Shown piece by piece: positions 1 to 6,524 of a stretch of 15,223 nucleotides of DNA (the stretch's first letter is position 1; each line of letters starts with the position of its first letter). Under the pieces are notes generated by a model, which saw nothing but the letters and a program-made list of their open reading frames with translations, did not search any database and was not told the DNA's origin. The translations under genes were made by a program, and so were the position numbers. The DNA comes from a candidate division WWE3 bacterium (GTDB taxonomy: Bacteria; Patescibacteriota; 4484-211; JAGQKX01), in the NCBI GenBank assembly GCA_020429905.1, contig JAGQKX010000002.1:1-15223 (forward strand), written 5' to 3'.

Positions 1-394
1 ATAATTCTTCACCAAAAAACATCTCAACCTCATATGACCGATCGTAGTATCCATTTTCACCGTATTGCGTAACAATTTCATACCCTACCTCTTGATTGGC
101 ATCATATGAAACCACCGTTTCAAACGGAATGATTTCTTGCTCAAATGAGACTTCTTTTTTGACGGAAGTTTCTGTTTTTATGGGGCGTGCGTTATAGATA
201 ACCAACTTTTCAACCGAATCGGTTGCCAATTCAGTCGTTGCGGCCATAACAGCAGTTGAACCCTGTACAGTTGTTGGTGTAGATGCGGGGTTTTGAATTT
301 GCCAAAACCCTACTGTGGAGACAAAAATCGAAACGGCAACGATTAAGTTTTTGGGTCGTATATTGGGCTCGTTGTCCTCAGTTGAAATCAACAT
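1..394 (-). CDS. Membrane-anchored G5-domain protein, N-terminal part (C-terminus cut by window edge)
   Basis: About 131 residues can be read from ATG 394-392 to the window edge with no stop. After a short charged N-terminus, residues about 17-31 (LIVAVSIFVSTVGFW) form one membrane anchor or uncleaved signal segment. A Thr/Ala-rich linker follows. Residues about 82-131 (IIPFETVVSYDANQEVGYEI...GENGYYDRSYEVEMF) match the pattern of a G5 domain: the I-PFET start, a G before a hydrophobic-V-Q/T strand, then the G-NG turn. G5 domains sit in extracellular proteins that bind or remodel peptidoglycan or glycans, often next to a lytic domain, which here would lie outside the window. The gene is downstream of uvrD on the same strand, 138 nt away, with its own promoter. 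No Shine-Dalgarno site is visible. The G5 call is fairly sure; the overall function is inferred. Confidence 0.7.
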   Translation of the reverse strand, partial: MLISTEDNEPNIRPKNLIVAVSIFVSTVGFWQIQNPASTPTTVQGSTAVMAATTELATDSVEKLVIYNARPIKTETSVKKEVSFEQEIIPFETVVSYDANQEVGYEIVTQYGENGYYDRSYEVEMFFGEEL

Positions 395-410
395 ACGTTT
401 TGTAGAGATA

Positions 411-439
411 ATTCTAGAAAAGGAACAGATGCTTTGCAA
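411..439 (-). promoter_or_regulatory. Promoter of the G5-domain gene
   Basis: On the minus strand TTGCAA (439-434), a 17-nt spacer and TAGAAT (416-411) form a good sigma-70-type promoter. The expected transcript start near 404 gives a leader of only about 10 nt before ATG 394. The rest of 395-532 holds no gene that I can see. Confidence 0.6.
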
Positions 440-532
440 ACGATTTTCTGGATGTGAATTTTTATAAATCCTACTATAGCGGGGTTTTAAGCAGTTCGGA
501 TTTAAAAAAAACGTGTTTTTCTCTACCTGAAG

Positions 533-2506
533 CTAAAAAATAATCTCCTCATCGTCGATATTTCCGCCATAATAGCTTGAAGAACGGCCAAACGAAGTAT
601 CAAATTGCCCGAAAGATTTCGATTTTTCATGAACTAACGTGTCTTTGGGTAGGTCACCTAAAAATCTAGAGGGTGGATTAGGCAGCCGTTCGCCAAAAAG
701 CAGGCGCCGACGCGCAAAACTAAGGAAAAGTTTTTCCCGTGCGCGCGTGATACCCACATAACAAAGTCGTCGTTCTTCTTCGAGTTCTTGAGGATCAGTC
801 ATACTTCTACTATGTGGGAAAATACCTTCTTCTAAACCGATCATAAATACAACCGGAAATTCAAGGCCTTTGGCTGCATGGAGGGTCATGAGTGTTACAC
901 CCTGATGAAGAACATTGGATAATGCCACGGTATCTCCTGATTGAGACATATCTGTTTGTTCAACAAGCGCGACGTTTTCTAAAAAAGCCCCTAACGATTC
1001 AATGGGTTCAAGATGGGCATATTCGGCGGCAACGGATCTAAGTTCTTTGACGTTTTCCCATCGAGAAATTCCCTCTTCGGTTCCATCGCTCAGGTATGCT
1101 TCGTAGTCGATTTCATCTAACACGGTATCAATCAAGTCGTAGATTGATTGAGAAGCCGCCTTTTCCCGGAAAGATTCCATTAGCGTATAAAACGCGTCTA
1201 GCTTAGGGCCTCCACGTTCAATTGTGGCTGGACCAATGCCTCGGGTGGGGGTATTTACGACACGGTCGAAACTAATCGAATCGTTTGGGTTATAGATCAA
1301 TCGAAGATAAGCCAATATATCCTTGATTTCACGACGGTCGTAAAATTTCACATTTCCGATGAGCTGATACGGGATGCCTTCTCTGATGAAGAGTTCTTCA
1401 AGCGCTCGAGACTGAGCATTGGTGCGGTAGAGCACGCTCATGTTTTCATAGTCGGATCCGTCCTTAACAAGCTCTTTAATTTTTTGCGAAATATAAAATG
1501 CTTCATCGGTCTCATCGTTTCCTTCGTATAAGGTGATCGGTTCCCCCTCACTGTTTTCTGTCCATAAGTTCAAGATTGGGTGCGCTTTTCGGTTTGGGGT
1601 GATGACGGCGGTAGCAGCATCAAGAATTGTTTGAGTCGAACGGTAATTTTGTTCTAAGTTATAAATCGTCGCTCCAGGATAATCCGTTTTAAATTGGAGA
1701 ATATTTCGAATGTTGGCTCCACGCCAGCTATAAATAGCCTGGGACATATCTCCAACGACAAAAATGTTTTTTTGTGGCTCTGACATCAGCCGAGCGATCA
1801 TATATTGAGCCTGATTGGTATCTTGATATTCATCTATTAACACATATTGGTATCGTTGTTGGTATTGGGTCCGTACAGATTCGTTCTCTTGCAATAATTT
1901 CACGGTTAAAACGAGTAAATCATCGAAGTCTAATGCATTGTTTTGTTTAAGCTCGCGTTGATAGCGTGTGTAGACTTTGGCGACAAGTTCGTGAAATGTC
2001 CCCCTGGCAGACTGTTCAAAAAGTGAAGGTGAAATGAGATCGTTTTTGGCCGAGGAGATAGCGTTAAGAACACCACGAGGATTTGTTTTTTTGTCGTTAA
2101 TATCTAGCGCCTTAAAGATTTTTTTTATCAGAGAAAGTTGGTCCGATGAATCATAAATAATGAATTCTCGCGTATATCCAAGATGGTGAATGTGAGCTTT
2201 CAGAACTCTGGCACAAAGCGAATGGAATGTTCCCAAGGTTGGGTAAGTTTTTACATGAACGTCAGTTTCGGCAAGAATTTTTTTGACACGTTCCTTCATT
2301 TCGGCACTGGCTTTATTGGTAAATGTAACGGCTAAGATGTTATCGGGGCTGACACCGTTGAGAATGAGGTGGGCAATCCGATGCGTGAGTACTCGAGTTT
2401 TTCCACTACCCGCACCCGCAAGGACTAACGCTGCACCGTCACCGTGAGTCACTGCATTTTTTTGTTCTTCGTTAAGTTGATCTGTGATTTGGGATACGTC
2501 AGTCAT
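533..2506 (-). CDS. uvrD: ATP-dependent DNA helicase UvrD/PcrA family (superfamily 1A)
   Basis: A 657-residue 3'-5' DNA helicase of the UvrD/PcrA/Rep family, which unwinds DNA in excision and mismatch repair and clears replication blocks. The motifs come in order: Walker A GAGSGKTR (31-38), TLGTFHSL (Ia/Ib region), DEYQD (225-229, Walker B), VGDMSQAIYSWRG (251-263, motif III), QNYRS (286-290), TLHAAKGLEF (541-550, motif V) and VGITRARE (584-591, motif VI). Length is near normal, although the family's longer C-terminal tail is not obvious. Motif III reads GDMSQ where GD[PD]DQ is common, but the Gln is kept. I chose ATG 2506 (MTDVSQITDQLNEEQ) because family members begin just before the LN-EQ Q-motif; an in-frame ATG at 2530 adds eight unlike residues. 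No Shine-Dalgarno site is seen; a promoter ends just before the start. Which paralogue (UvrD, PcrA or Rep) it is remains open. Confidence 0.93.
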   Translation of the reverse strand: MTDVSQITDQLNEEQKNAVTHGDGAALVLAGAGSGKTRVLTHRIAHLILNGVSPDNILAVTFTNKASAEMKERVKKILAETDVHVKTYPTLGTFHSLCARVLKAHIHHLGYTREFIIYDSSDQLSLIKKIFKALDINDKKTNPRGVLNAISSAKNDLISPSLFEQSARGTFHELVAKVYTRYQRELKQNNALDFDDLLVLTVKLLQENESVRTQYQQRYQYVLIDEYQDTNQAQYMIARLMSEPQKNIFVVGDMSQAIYSWRGANIRNILQFKTDYPGATIYNLEQNYRSTQTILDAATAVITPNRKAHPILNLWTENSEGEPITLYEGNDETDEAFYISQKIKELVKDGSDYENMSVLYRTNAQSRALEELFIREGIPYQLIGNVKFYDRREIKDILAYLRLIYNPNDSISFDRVVNTPTRGIGPATIERGGPKLDAFYTLMESFREKAASQSIYDLIDTVLDEIDYEAYLSDGTEEGISRWENVKELRSVAAEYAHLEPIESLGAFLENVALVEQTDMSQSGDTVALSNVLHQGVTLMTLHAAKGLEFPVVFMIGLEEGIFPHSRSMTDPQELEEERRLCYVGITRAREKLFLSFARRRLLFGERLPNPPSRFLGDLPKDTLVHEKSKSFGQFDTSFGRSSSYYGGNIDDEEIIF

Positions 2507-2515
2507 AAGTACTGA

Positions 2516-2544
2516 AAAATAATAACACACGAAAAGTGAGGCAA
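2516..2544 (-). promoter_or_regulatory. Promoter of uvrD, close to the start codon
   Basis: TTGCCT (2544-2539), a 17-nt spacer and TATTTT (2521-2516) lie on the minus strand, with the -10 box ending 9 nt before ATG 2506. The transcript would begin two or three bases before the start codon, so this would be a nearly leaderless mRNA. The alternative start at 2530 would fall inside the promoter, which supports 2506. Confidence 0.45.
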
Positions 2545-2578
2545 CAGCACCGATTTAGGTTGGTGTGATGGTTGGTTA

Positions 2579-2609
2579 GGAAGGCGGGCAGTTTATCTGC
2601 CCACCTTCC
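2579..2609 (-). terminator. Terminator-like hairpin after the 76-residue gene
   Basis: A 13-bp stem (arms 2597-2609 and 2579-2591) with a 5-nt loop begins 2 nt after the TAA of the 2612-2842 gene. In minus-strand RNA every position pairs, one as a G-U wobble; in plus-strand RNA the same position would be a C-A mismatch, so the minus strand is the likely transcript. No U-tract follows, so it may act as a 3' stability element or need a factor for termination. Confidence 0.6.
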
Positions 2610-2611
2610 AT

Positions 2612-2842
2612 TTAAGCAAACTCCGGTTCCGTAACCATCATAAAACGTGGTTCCTCTCCGGGTCCGGTGATTTGTTCACCGAGCGTAATAGTTTTGCCAA
2701 CTTTTAGTGGGAGCTGGCAGGCGTTGAAGATGATTTCGTTTACGGTGACCGTTTGGCCTTCCGCGACAACGCCGGTGACCCTAATTGTGGCTCCCGAAAC
2801 GGGACCACTTAACAAAATGATAGTAATCATGGTTCGCTCCAT
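2612..2842 (-). CDS. Unrecognised small protein, 76 residues, with its own promoter and ribosome binding site
   Basis: I do not recognise this protein. The sequence is rich in Val, Ile, Thr and Gly (SGATIRVTGVVAEGQTVTVNEIIF, then LKVGKTITLGEQITGPGEEP), suggesting a small all-beta fold; the only hydrophobic N-terminal stretch (MITIILLSGPVSG) is too short and weak to be called a signal peptide. There is a single Cys (residue 42) and no metal-binding motif. Expression signals are the best in the window: a TTGAAC/TATAAT promoter, GAGGTG 5 nt before ATG 2842, and a 13-bp hairpin right after the stop. The good spacing of GAGGTG favours Met1 over Met5 (2830). The gene sits between uvrD and the DUF4349 gene on the same strand but has its own transcription signals. 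That it is a real gene is likely; its function is unknown. Confidence 0.75.
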   Translation of the reverse strand: MERTMITIILLSGPVSGATIRVTGVVAEGQTVTVNEIIFNACQLPLKVGKTITLGEQITGPGEEPRFMMVTEPEFA

Positions 2843-2847
2843 CTTTG

Positions 2848-2853
2848 CACCTC
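2848..2853 (-). promoter_or_regulatory. Ribosome binding site GAGGTG of the 76-residue gene
   Basis: GAGGTG lies 5 nt before ATG 2842. It is one of the few clear Shine-Dalgarno sites in this window and decides the start codon. Confidence 0.7.
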
Positions 2854-2881
2854 AAAAGTGCGTTCAGTTTTAGGGGACTAG

Positions 2882-2911
2882 ATTATACGCCTAGGGATAG
2901 TATGTGTTCAA
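2882..2911 (-). promoter_or_regulatory. Strong sigma-70-type promoter of the 76-residue gene
   Basis: TTGAAC (2911-2906), an 18-nt spacer and a perfect TATAAT (2887-2882) lie on the minus strand. The expected transcript start near 2875 gives a 30-35 nt leader containing GAGGTG. This is the closest match to consensus in the window. Confidence 0.75.
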
Positions 2912-2923
2912 TGCTGTGTCGAC

Positions 2924-3889
2924 CTATGAGCGTCGACGTTTGTAAATGATGAAACCCACGTAGATGATGAGTAGGATCCAACTGTATCTAATTAAGAAGT
3001 ACACGATAGCGTCTACGGATTCCTGACCAAACGTAACGAGATCTCGAAGTGCTTTTCGGGCGGCTGTTTTGGGAGTCCATTTGGTATCGGTAATGATTGG
3101 ATCTTCGGTCTTTTCGGAGAGCGAGATAGTAATTGATGATAATTTGGCGCTGTTCTCAAGGTATTTGATTCGGCCCTGGAGTCGCTCTACTTCGCCGCGC
3201 ACTCGAGTGAGCTCTTTCTCCACTTTTAATATTTCTTCGATCGATCCGGCTCGGGTATACAACTCGAGTAGCCGCTCTTCTTGTTTTTGAGTGTTCGAAA
3301 GTTGTGCGTTTAGGTCGGTGAACTCTTCGGTCACATCTTGACCCGATACTGACTCAGTTTCTACTGATTCTGCGACACTTTTGACGTGGTCAAGAGCCTC
3401 GTCAAAACGATCGGACGGGACTCTAATGGTGATTGTGCCTGTAACAGTATCGCTGTTCCCTTTGGTTGTGTAGTAAGGATAATATGGAGAGTCATCAGAA
3501 GAGATACGTGAACTGACTACGAATCCTCCAATCGATTCTGCCAAAGTCTGGACATCTTCAACGGCTGCAGTCACGTTTTCGACAATGAGTGAAAGTGTTC
3601 CTGACTTAATGATTAGACGATCGGATGGACTACCGTCGGTAGAAGTGGTCTCGGGAGTAGCTTCGTTGAAACTATCACCATATGCGAAATCATCTCCTTG
3701 CAATGAATCGGCAGCTGATCGTGGAGTAGAGCTACTCATAGATTGATCCTCAGAATATAGTGCCGTCTTATTTGACGAGAGAAATGAATCGGGAGCAAAG
3801 AATCGAGCAAGCAGGAGTAAGCCAATTGAAAGCCCGATAACGGCAACGAGCTTTTGATGTTCGCGCAGTAGTTTGAGATATGGCTCCAT
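2924..3889 (-). CDS. DUF4349-domain membrane protein
   Basis: A 321-residue protein with an N-terminal membrane anchor (about 13-29), a Ser/Thr-rich linker (35-88), a DUF4349-type body (about 91-260) and a second membrane segment (about 294-316) ending in basic YKRRRS. Diagnostic stretches are the LIIKSGTLSLIVENV start, GTITIRVPSDRFDEAL, and a long charged coiled coil (about 190-246: DLNAQLSN...LLELYTRAGSIEEILKVEKELTRVRGEVERLQGRIKYLE) followed by SSITISL. Proteins of this family have a large extracytoplasmic domain held by membrane helices; their role is not established, though an envelope or sensing role is often supposed. The gene is divergent from the trx-gap operon. There is no Shine-Dalgarno site, and the -10 box sits 7 nt before ATG, suggesting a leaderless mRNA. 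A GTCGAC inverted repeat (2918-2937) spans its stop codon. Family assignment is sound; function is unknown. Confidence 0.85.
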   Translation of the reverse strand: MEPYLKLLREHQKLVAVIGLSIGLLLLARFFAPDSFLSSNKTALYSEDQSMSSSTPRSAADSLQGDDFAYGDSFNEATPETTSTDGSPSDRLIIKSGTLSLIVENVTAAVEDVQTLAESIGGFVVSSRISSDDSPYYPYYTTKGNSDTVTGTITIRVPSDRFDEALDHVKSVAESVETESVSGQDVTEEFTDLNAQLSNTQKQEERLLELYTRAGSIEEILKVEKELTRVRGEVERLQGRIKYLENSAKLSSITISLSEKTEDPIITDTKWTPKTAARKALRDLVTFGQESVDAIVYFLIRYSWILLIIYVGFIIYKRRRS

Positions 3890-3896
3890 AAAAAAT

Positions 3897-3925
3897 ATGA
3901 TAGCGTATTCTGTGTTTTTTGGCTA
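3897..3925 (-). promoter_or_regulatory. Candidate leaderless promoter of the DUF4349 gene
   Basis: TAGCCA (3925-3920), a 17-nt spacer and TATCAT (3902-3897) lie on the minus strand, with 7 nt between the -10 box and ATG 3889. Transcription would start at or next to the A of the start codon. The -35 box is a 4/6 match. Confidence 0.4.
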
Positions 3926-3984
3926 GCTTTTGATGAAACCATGGGGTTGTTTTTTTATCTTGTTCTACTGAGCTTGGAATGGGG

Positions 3985-4013
3985 TAGTCAGTATTTTTTG
4001 ATTATGATATGCT
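3985..4013 (+). promoter_or_regulatory. Candidate promoter of the trx-gap-pgk-tpi-lcp run
   Basis: TAGTCA (3985-3990), a 17-nt spacer and an extended -10 (TGA then TATGCT, 4008-4013) lie 6 nt before ATG 4020. If used, the mRNA is leaderless. Both boxes are partial matches. No other promoter-like site is evident in the 130-nt divergent gap. Confidence 0.4.
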
Positions 4014-4019
4014 CATTAC

Positions 4020-4319
4020 ATGTTGAAGTTAATCGATTATTACGCTGATTGGTGTGGCCCATGCCAACAAATGAAACCAGCAATGCATGAGGTGGAAGAA
4101 GAATTTTCCGGGAAAATGCAGTTTCAGCAAATAGATGTTGACCAAGAAGAACATCGTGAACAGGTTCAAGCTGCCGGCGTAATGAGCATCCCGACATTTG
4201 CCATAGTACGTGTGGACGAAAAAGGTGAGGAAGAAGAAATTGACCGTAAACTGGGAGCCATGCCGAAAGATGCACTGGTGTCTTGGCTTAACGAGCATTT
4301 AGAAAAAGAACCCAAATAA
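4020..4319 (+). CDS. Thioredoxin-family protein (short form)
   Basis: A 99-residue cytoplasmic thiol-disulfide oxidoreductase. The active site is WCGPC (11-15) and the cis-proline loop is SIPTF (56-60, Pro58); the VDVDQ-type strand (IDVDQEE) and the C-terminal helix (DALVSWLNEHL) complete the fold. The CGPC motif sits near residue 12 rather than about 32 as in E. coli TrxA, so the first beta-alpha unit is absent. This is not a start-call error: an in-frame TGA at 4005-4007 closes off any upstream extension. The C-terminal 35 residues are unusually acidic (EKGEEEEID). The gene ends 5 nt before gap, so the two are almost certainly co-transcribed. No reductase gene is seen nearby. Thioredoxin family is certain; the exact partner proteins are not. 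Confidence 0.92.
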   Translation: MLKLIDYYADWCGPCQQMKPAMHEVEEEFSGKMQFQQIDVDQEEHREQVQAAGVMSIPTFAIVRVDEKGEEEEIDRKLGAMPKDALVSWLNEHLEKEPK

Positions 4320-4324
4320 CCCCT

Positions 4325-5413
4325 ATGATTAAAGCTGCCATCAATGGATTTGGCCGGATCGGCCGACAAGCATTTAAAATCGCCCTCGAACATGATGATA
4401 TCGAAATTGTAGCCATCAATGATTTATCAAACGCCCGTGCCTTGGCATATTTATTAAAATACGACTCACCATATGGAGAATTCGATTACTCTCTTGGGGT
4501 TAAAGAAGGGAAAGACGAGATTTCTCTTGATGATGAACTCACCCCGATTGATTTTGGGTACAAGACCGAGTCGACTGATGTTAGCCTCATGGTTAACGGT
4601 AAAGAAGTAAAAGTGTTCGCCGAAAAAGACCCCACCAACCTTCCGTGGAAAAATCTTGGTGTCGATGTGGTTTTAGAATGTACCGGGTTTTTCACTAAGG
4701 ATGGTACGGCACGAACTCATATTCAAGCTGGTGCTAAGCGTGTAGTGGTTTCGGCTCCAACCAAAGGTGGAGATGTGATGACGTTTTTGCGAGGAGTAAA
4801 CCATGATGCATATGACAAGAATGACGTTATCTCTAATGCCTCGTGTACCACTAACTGTATTACACCTGTCGCTCGGATCATCGAAAATGCATTTGGCATT
4901 GAGAAGGCAATGTTGACGACCATCCATGCGACGACAGCGACGCAAAATCTTGTCGATGGACTTCCCTCCGGAGGTAAGACGGACGACATGCGGCGAGGGC
5001 GTTCGGCTTATGTAAATATTGTTCCCACAAGTACGGGTGCCGCGAAAGCTAGTAAAGACGTTATTCCTTCTTTAGGAGATCGGTTTGATGGTATTGCCGT
5101 GAGAGTTCCGGTGATCACGGGATCTCTCTCAGATTTGACCTTTTTATTAAAGAAGGACGTCACCGTTGAGGAAGTGAACGCCGCGTTTATTACGGCTAGT
5201 GAAGATCCGTATTACGAAGGTGTCTTGCGCGTTACCTATGATCCAATTGTTTCATCTGACATCATCGGAGATCCCCATTCTTCAATTGTTGATCTGTCAG
5301 CCACGATGGTTGTCGCAGGTAACCTTCTTAAAGTACTCGCCTGGTACGATAATGAATGGGGTTACTCTAACCGCCTTGTCGAAATGGCTATCGAAGTTGG
5401 TAAAACAGCGTAG
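4325..5413 (+). CDS. gap: Glyceraldehyde-3-phosphate dehydrogenase, type I, with an insertion
   Basis: Oxidises glyceraldehyde-3-phosphate to 1,3-bisphosphoglycerate with reduction of NAD+. The Rossmann start is INGFGRIGR (6-14); Asp33 (AINDL) favours NAD over NADP. The catalytic site is NASCTTNC with Cys174, and His201 (TTIHATTATQ) is the partner; NIVPTSTGAAKA (231-242) and YDNEWGYSNR (341-350) are the usual late motifs. At 362 residues it is longer than the usual 330-340. The extra length is mainly an acidic stretch of about 24 residues between YGEFD (50-54) and VNGKEVKVFAE (90-100), where other GAPDHs have a short hairpin; a second small enlargement is at DGLPSGGKTDD (211-221). The gene follows trx by 5 nt with no ribosome binding site and precedes pgk by 73 nt. 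Confidence 0.96.
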   Translation: MIKAAINGFGRIGRQAFKIALEHDDIEIVAINDLSNARALAYLLKYDSPYGEFDYSLGVKEGKDEISLDDELTPIDFGYKTESTDVSLMVNGKEVKVFAEKDPTNLPWKNLGVDVVLECTGFFTKDGTARTHIQAGAKRVVVSAPTKGGDVMTFLRGVNHDAYDKNDVISNASCTTNCITPVARIIENAFGIEKAMLTTIHATTATQNLVDGLPSGGKTDDMRRGRSAYVNIVPTSTGAAKASKDVIPSLGDRFDGIAVRVPVITGSLSDLTFLLKKDVTVEEVNAAFITASEDPYYEGVLRVTYDPIVSSDIIGDPHSSIVDLSATMVVAGNLLKVLAWYDNEWGYSNRLVEMAIEVGKTA

Positions 5414-5486
5414 CGATTCATTTTTTCCTAAACAATAACCATATTTGCTCTCGAATATCCGTTTACTGCGTGATAATATGATCAAG

Positions 5487-6518
5487 ATGAAAACGTTTGC
5501 TGATATTTCTGTATCAGGTAAAAAAATCCTCGTGCGATGCGACCTCGATGTAGCCATGGAAGATGGTGCCGTCCGAGAGGACTTTCGGTTGAAGGCCATG
5601 ATTCCCACCATTGAGACTTTGACTAACGAAGGTGCGAAAGTGATTATCCTTGGTCATCTTGGCAGACCGGAAAAAATGGGTGATCCTGAATTTACTTTGG
5701 AACCTGTCATTAAGCGGCTTGCAGAGCTGTTACAAAAAGAGATTACATTTGTTGCTGATTGGTTCACCAATCCAGAAGCCGTGAACACTGCCTCTGACAA
5801 TAGCCCGATAATAGCGCTTGAAAACCTTCGGTACGATCCCCGAGAAGAAGATGATGATCACGAATTTTCAAAGATACTCGCACAATTTGGAGAAATCTAT
5901 GTCAACGAAGCGTTTGCGACGGCTCATCGTGCGCACGCCTCAACGGTCGGAATTACGGCGTATTTGCCGAGTTATCTTGGATTACGTCATGCACAGGAGA
6001 TCGAAGTGCTTCTTGGTGTACGAGAAAATCCCTCCCGTCCATTGGTTATGATTATGGGCGGAGGTAAAGCGGAAACAAAGATACCCCTGGTTTCGGGCAT
6101 GAGTAAATATGCTGACACAATCTTAGTTGGCGGGAAATTGATGTTTGCCAAAGAATTAGAAGGCATCAAGGGAGTACGGTTTCCTGTCGATGCAAACAGA
6201 ATTGATGATATCGGGCCTAAAACAGTGGAACATTTTAAAAAATACATTGATGGGGCCAACATGATCGTCTGGAATGGACCCGTCGGAAAATATGAAGATG
6301 AAGCATTTCGGTATGGGACTCAAGCCGTGGCCGAAATTGTCGCTCAATCAACCGCTCAAAAAATTATTGGCGGAGGAGATACGGTGGCAGCGCTTGATTT
6401 GTTTGGCATGCTAGATAAAATGGATTTCGTCTCAACCGGCGGAGGCGCAATGCTTGAATTATTAGCCTATGGTACGCTTCCCGTACATCAAGCGATTGCA
6501 GAGAATCAATCGGACTAA
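5487..6518 (+). CDS. pgk: Phosphoglycerate kinase, compact form
   Basis: Transfers phosphate from 1,3-bisphosphoglycerate to ADP. Visible motifs are VRCDLDV (16-22), HLGRPE (57-62), LENLRYDP, YVNEAFATAHRAHAS, MGGGKAETKIPLV, DIGPKT, WNGPVGKYE, IIGGGDTVAAL and STGGGAMLE. At 343 residues it is well below the usual 385-400. Most of the loss lies between LVGGKLMF and DIGPKT, where about 38 residues of the nucleotide-domain surface are missing. The usual D-[FL]-N of the phosphoglycerate site reads D-L-D (19-21). Catalytic glycine-rich motifs are kept, so the enzyme is probably active. I prefer ATG 5487 (MKTFADISVSGKKILVR) as the family start; ATG 5478 adds MIK and TTG 5445 adds 14 residues. A TGATAATAT extended -10 (5471-5479) ends 7 nt before 5487, which would fit a leaderless internal transcript. 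Confidence 0.93.
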   Translation: MKTFADISVSGKKILVRCDLDVAMEDGAVREDFRLKAMIPTIETLTNEGAKVIILGHLGRPEKMGDPEFTLEPVIKRLAELLQKEITFVADWFTNPEAVNTASDNSPIIALENLRYDPREEDDDHEFSKILAQFGEIYVNEAFATAHRAHASTVGITAYLPSYLGLRHAQEIEVLLGVRENPSRPLVMIMGGGKAETKIPLVSGMSKYADTILVGGKLMFAKELEGIKGVRFPVDANRIDDIGPKTVEHFKKYIDGANMIVWNGPVGKYEDEAFRYGTQAVAEIVAQSTAQKIIGGGDTVAALDLFGMLDKMDFVSTGGGAMLELLAYGTLPVHQAIAENQSD

Positions 6519-6524
6519 ACTTTT

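Noticed and set aside
2507..2530. Longer N-terminus of UvrD starting at ATG 2530
   Set aside because: The eight added residues (MCYYFSVL) are unlike family members and the start would lie inside the promoter.
2667..2873. 68-codon frame on the plus strand opposite the 76-residue gene
   Set aside because: It has no promoter or ribosome site, while the minus-strand frame has both plus a hairpin at its end.
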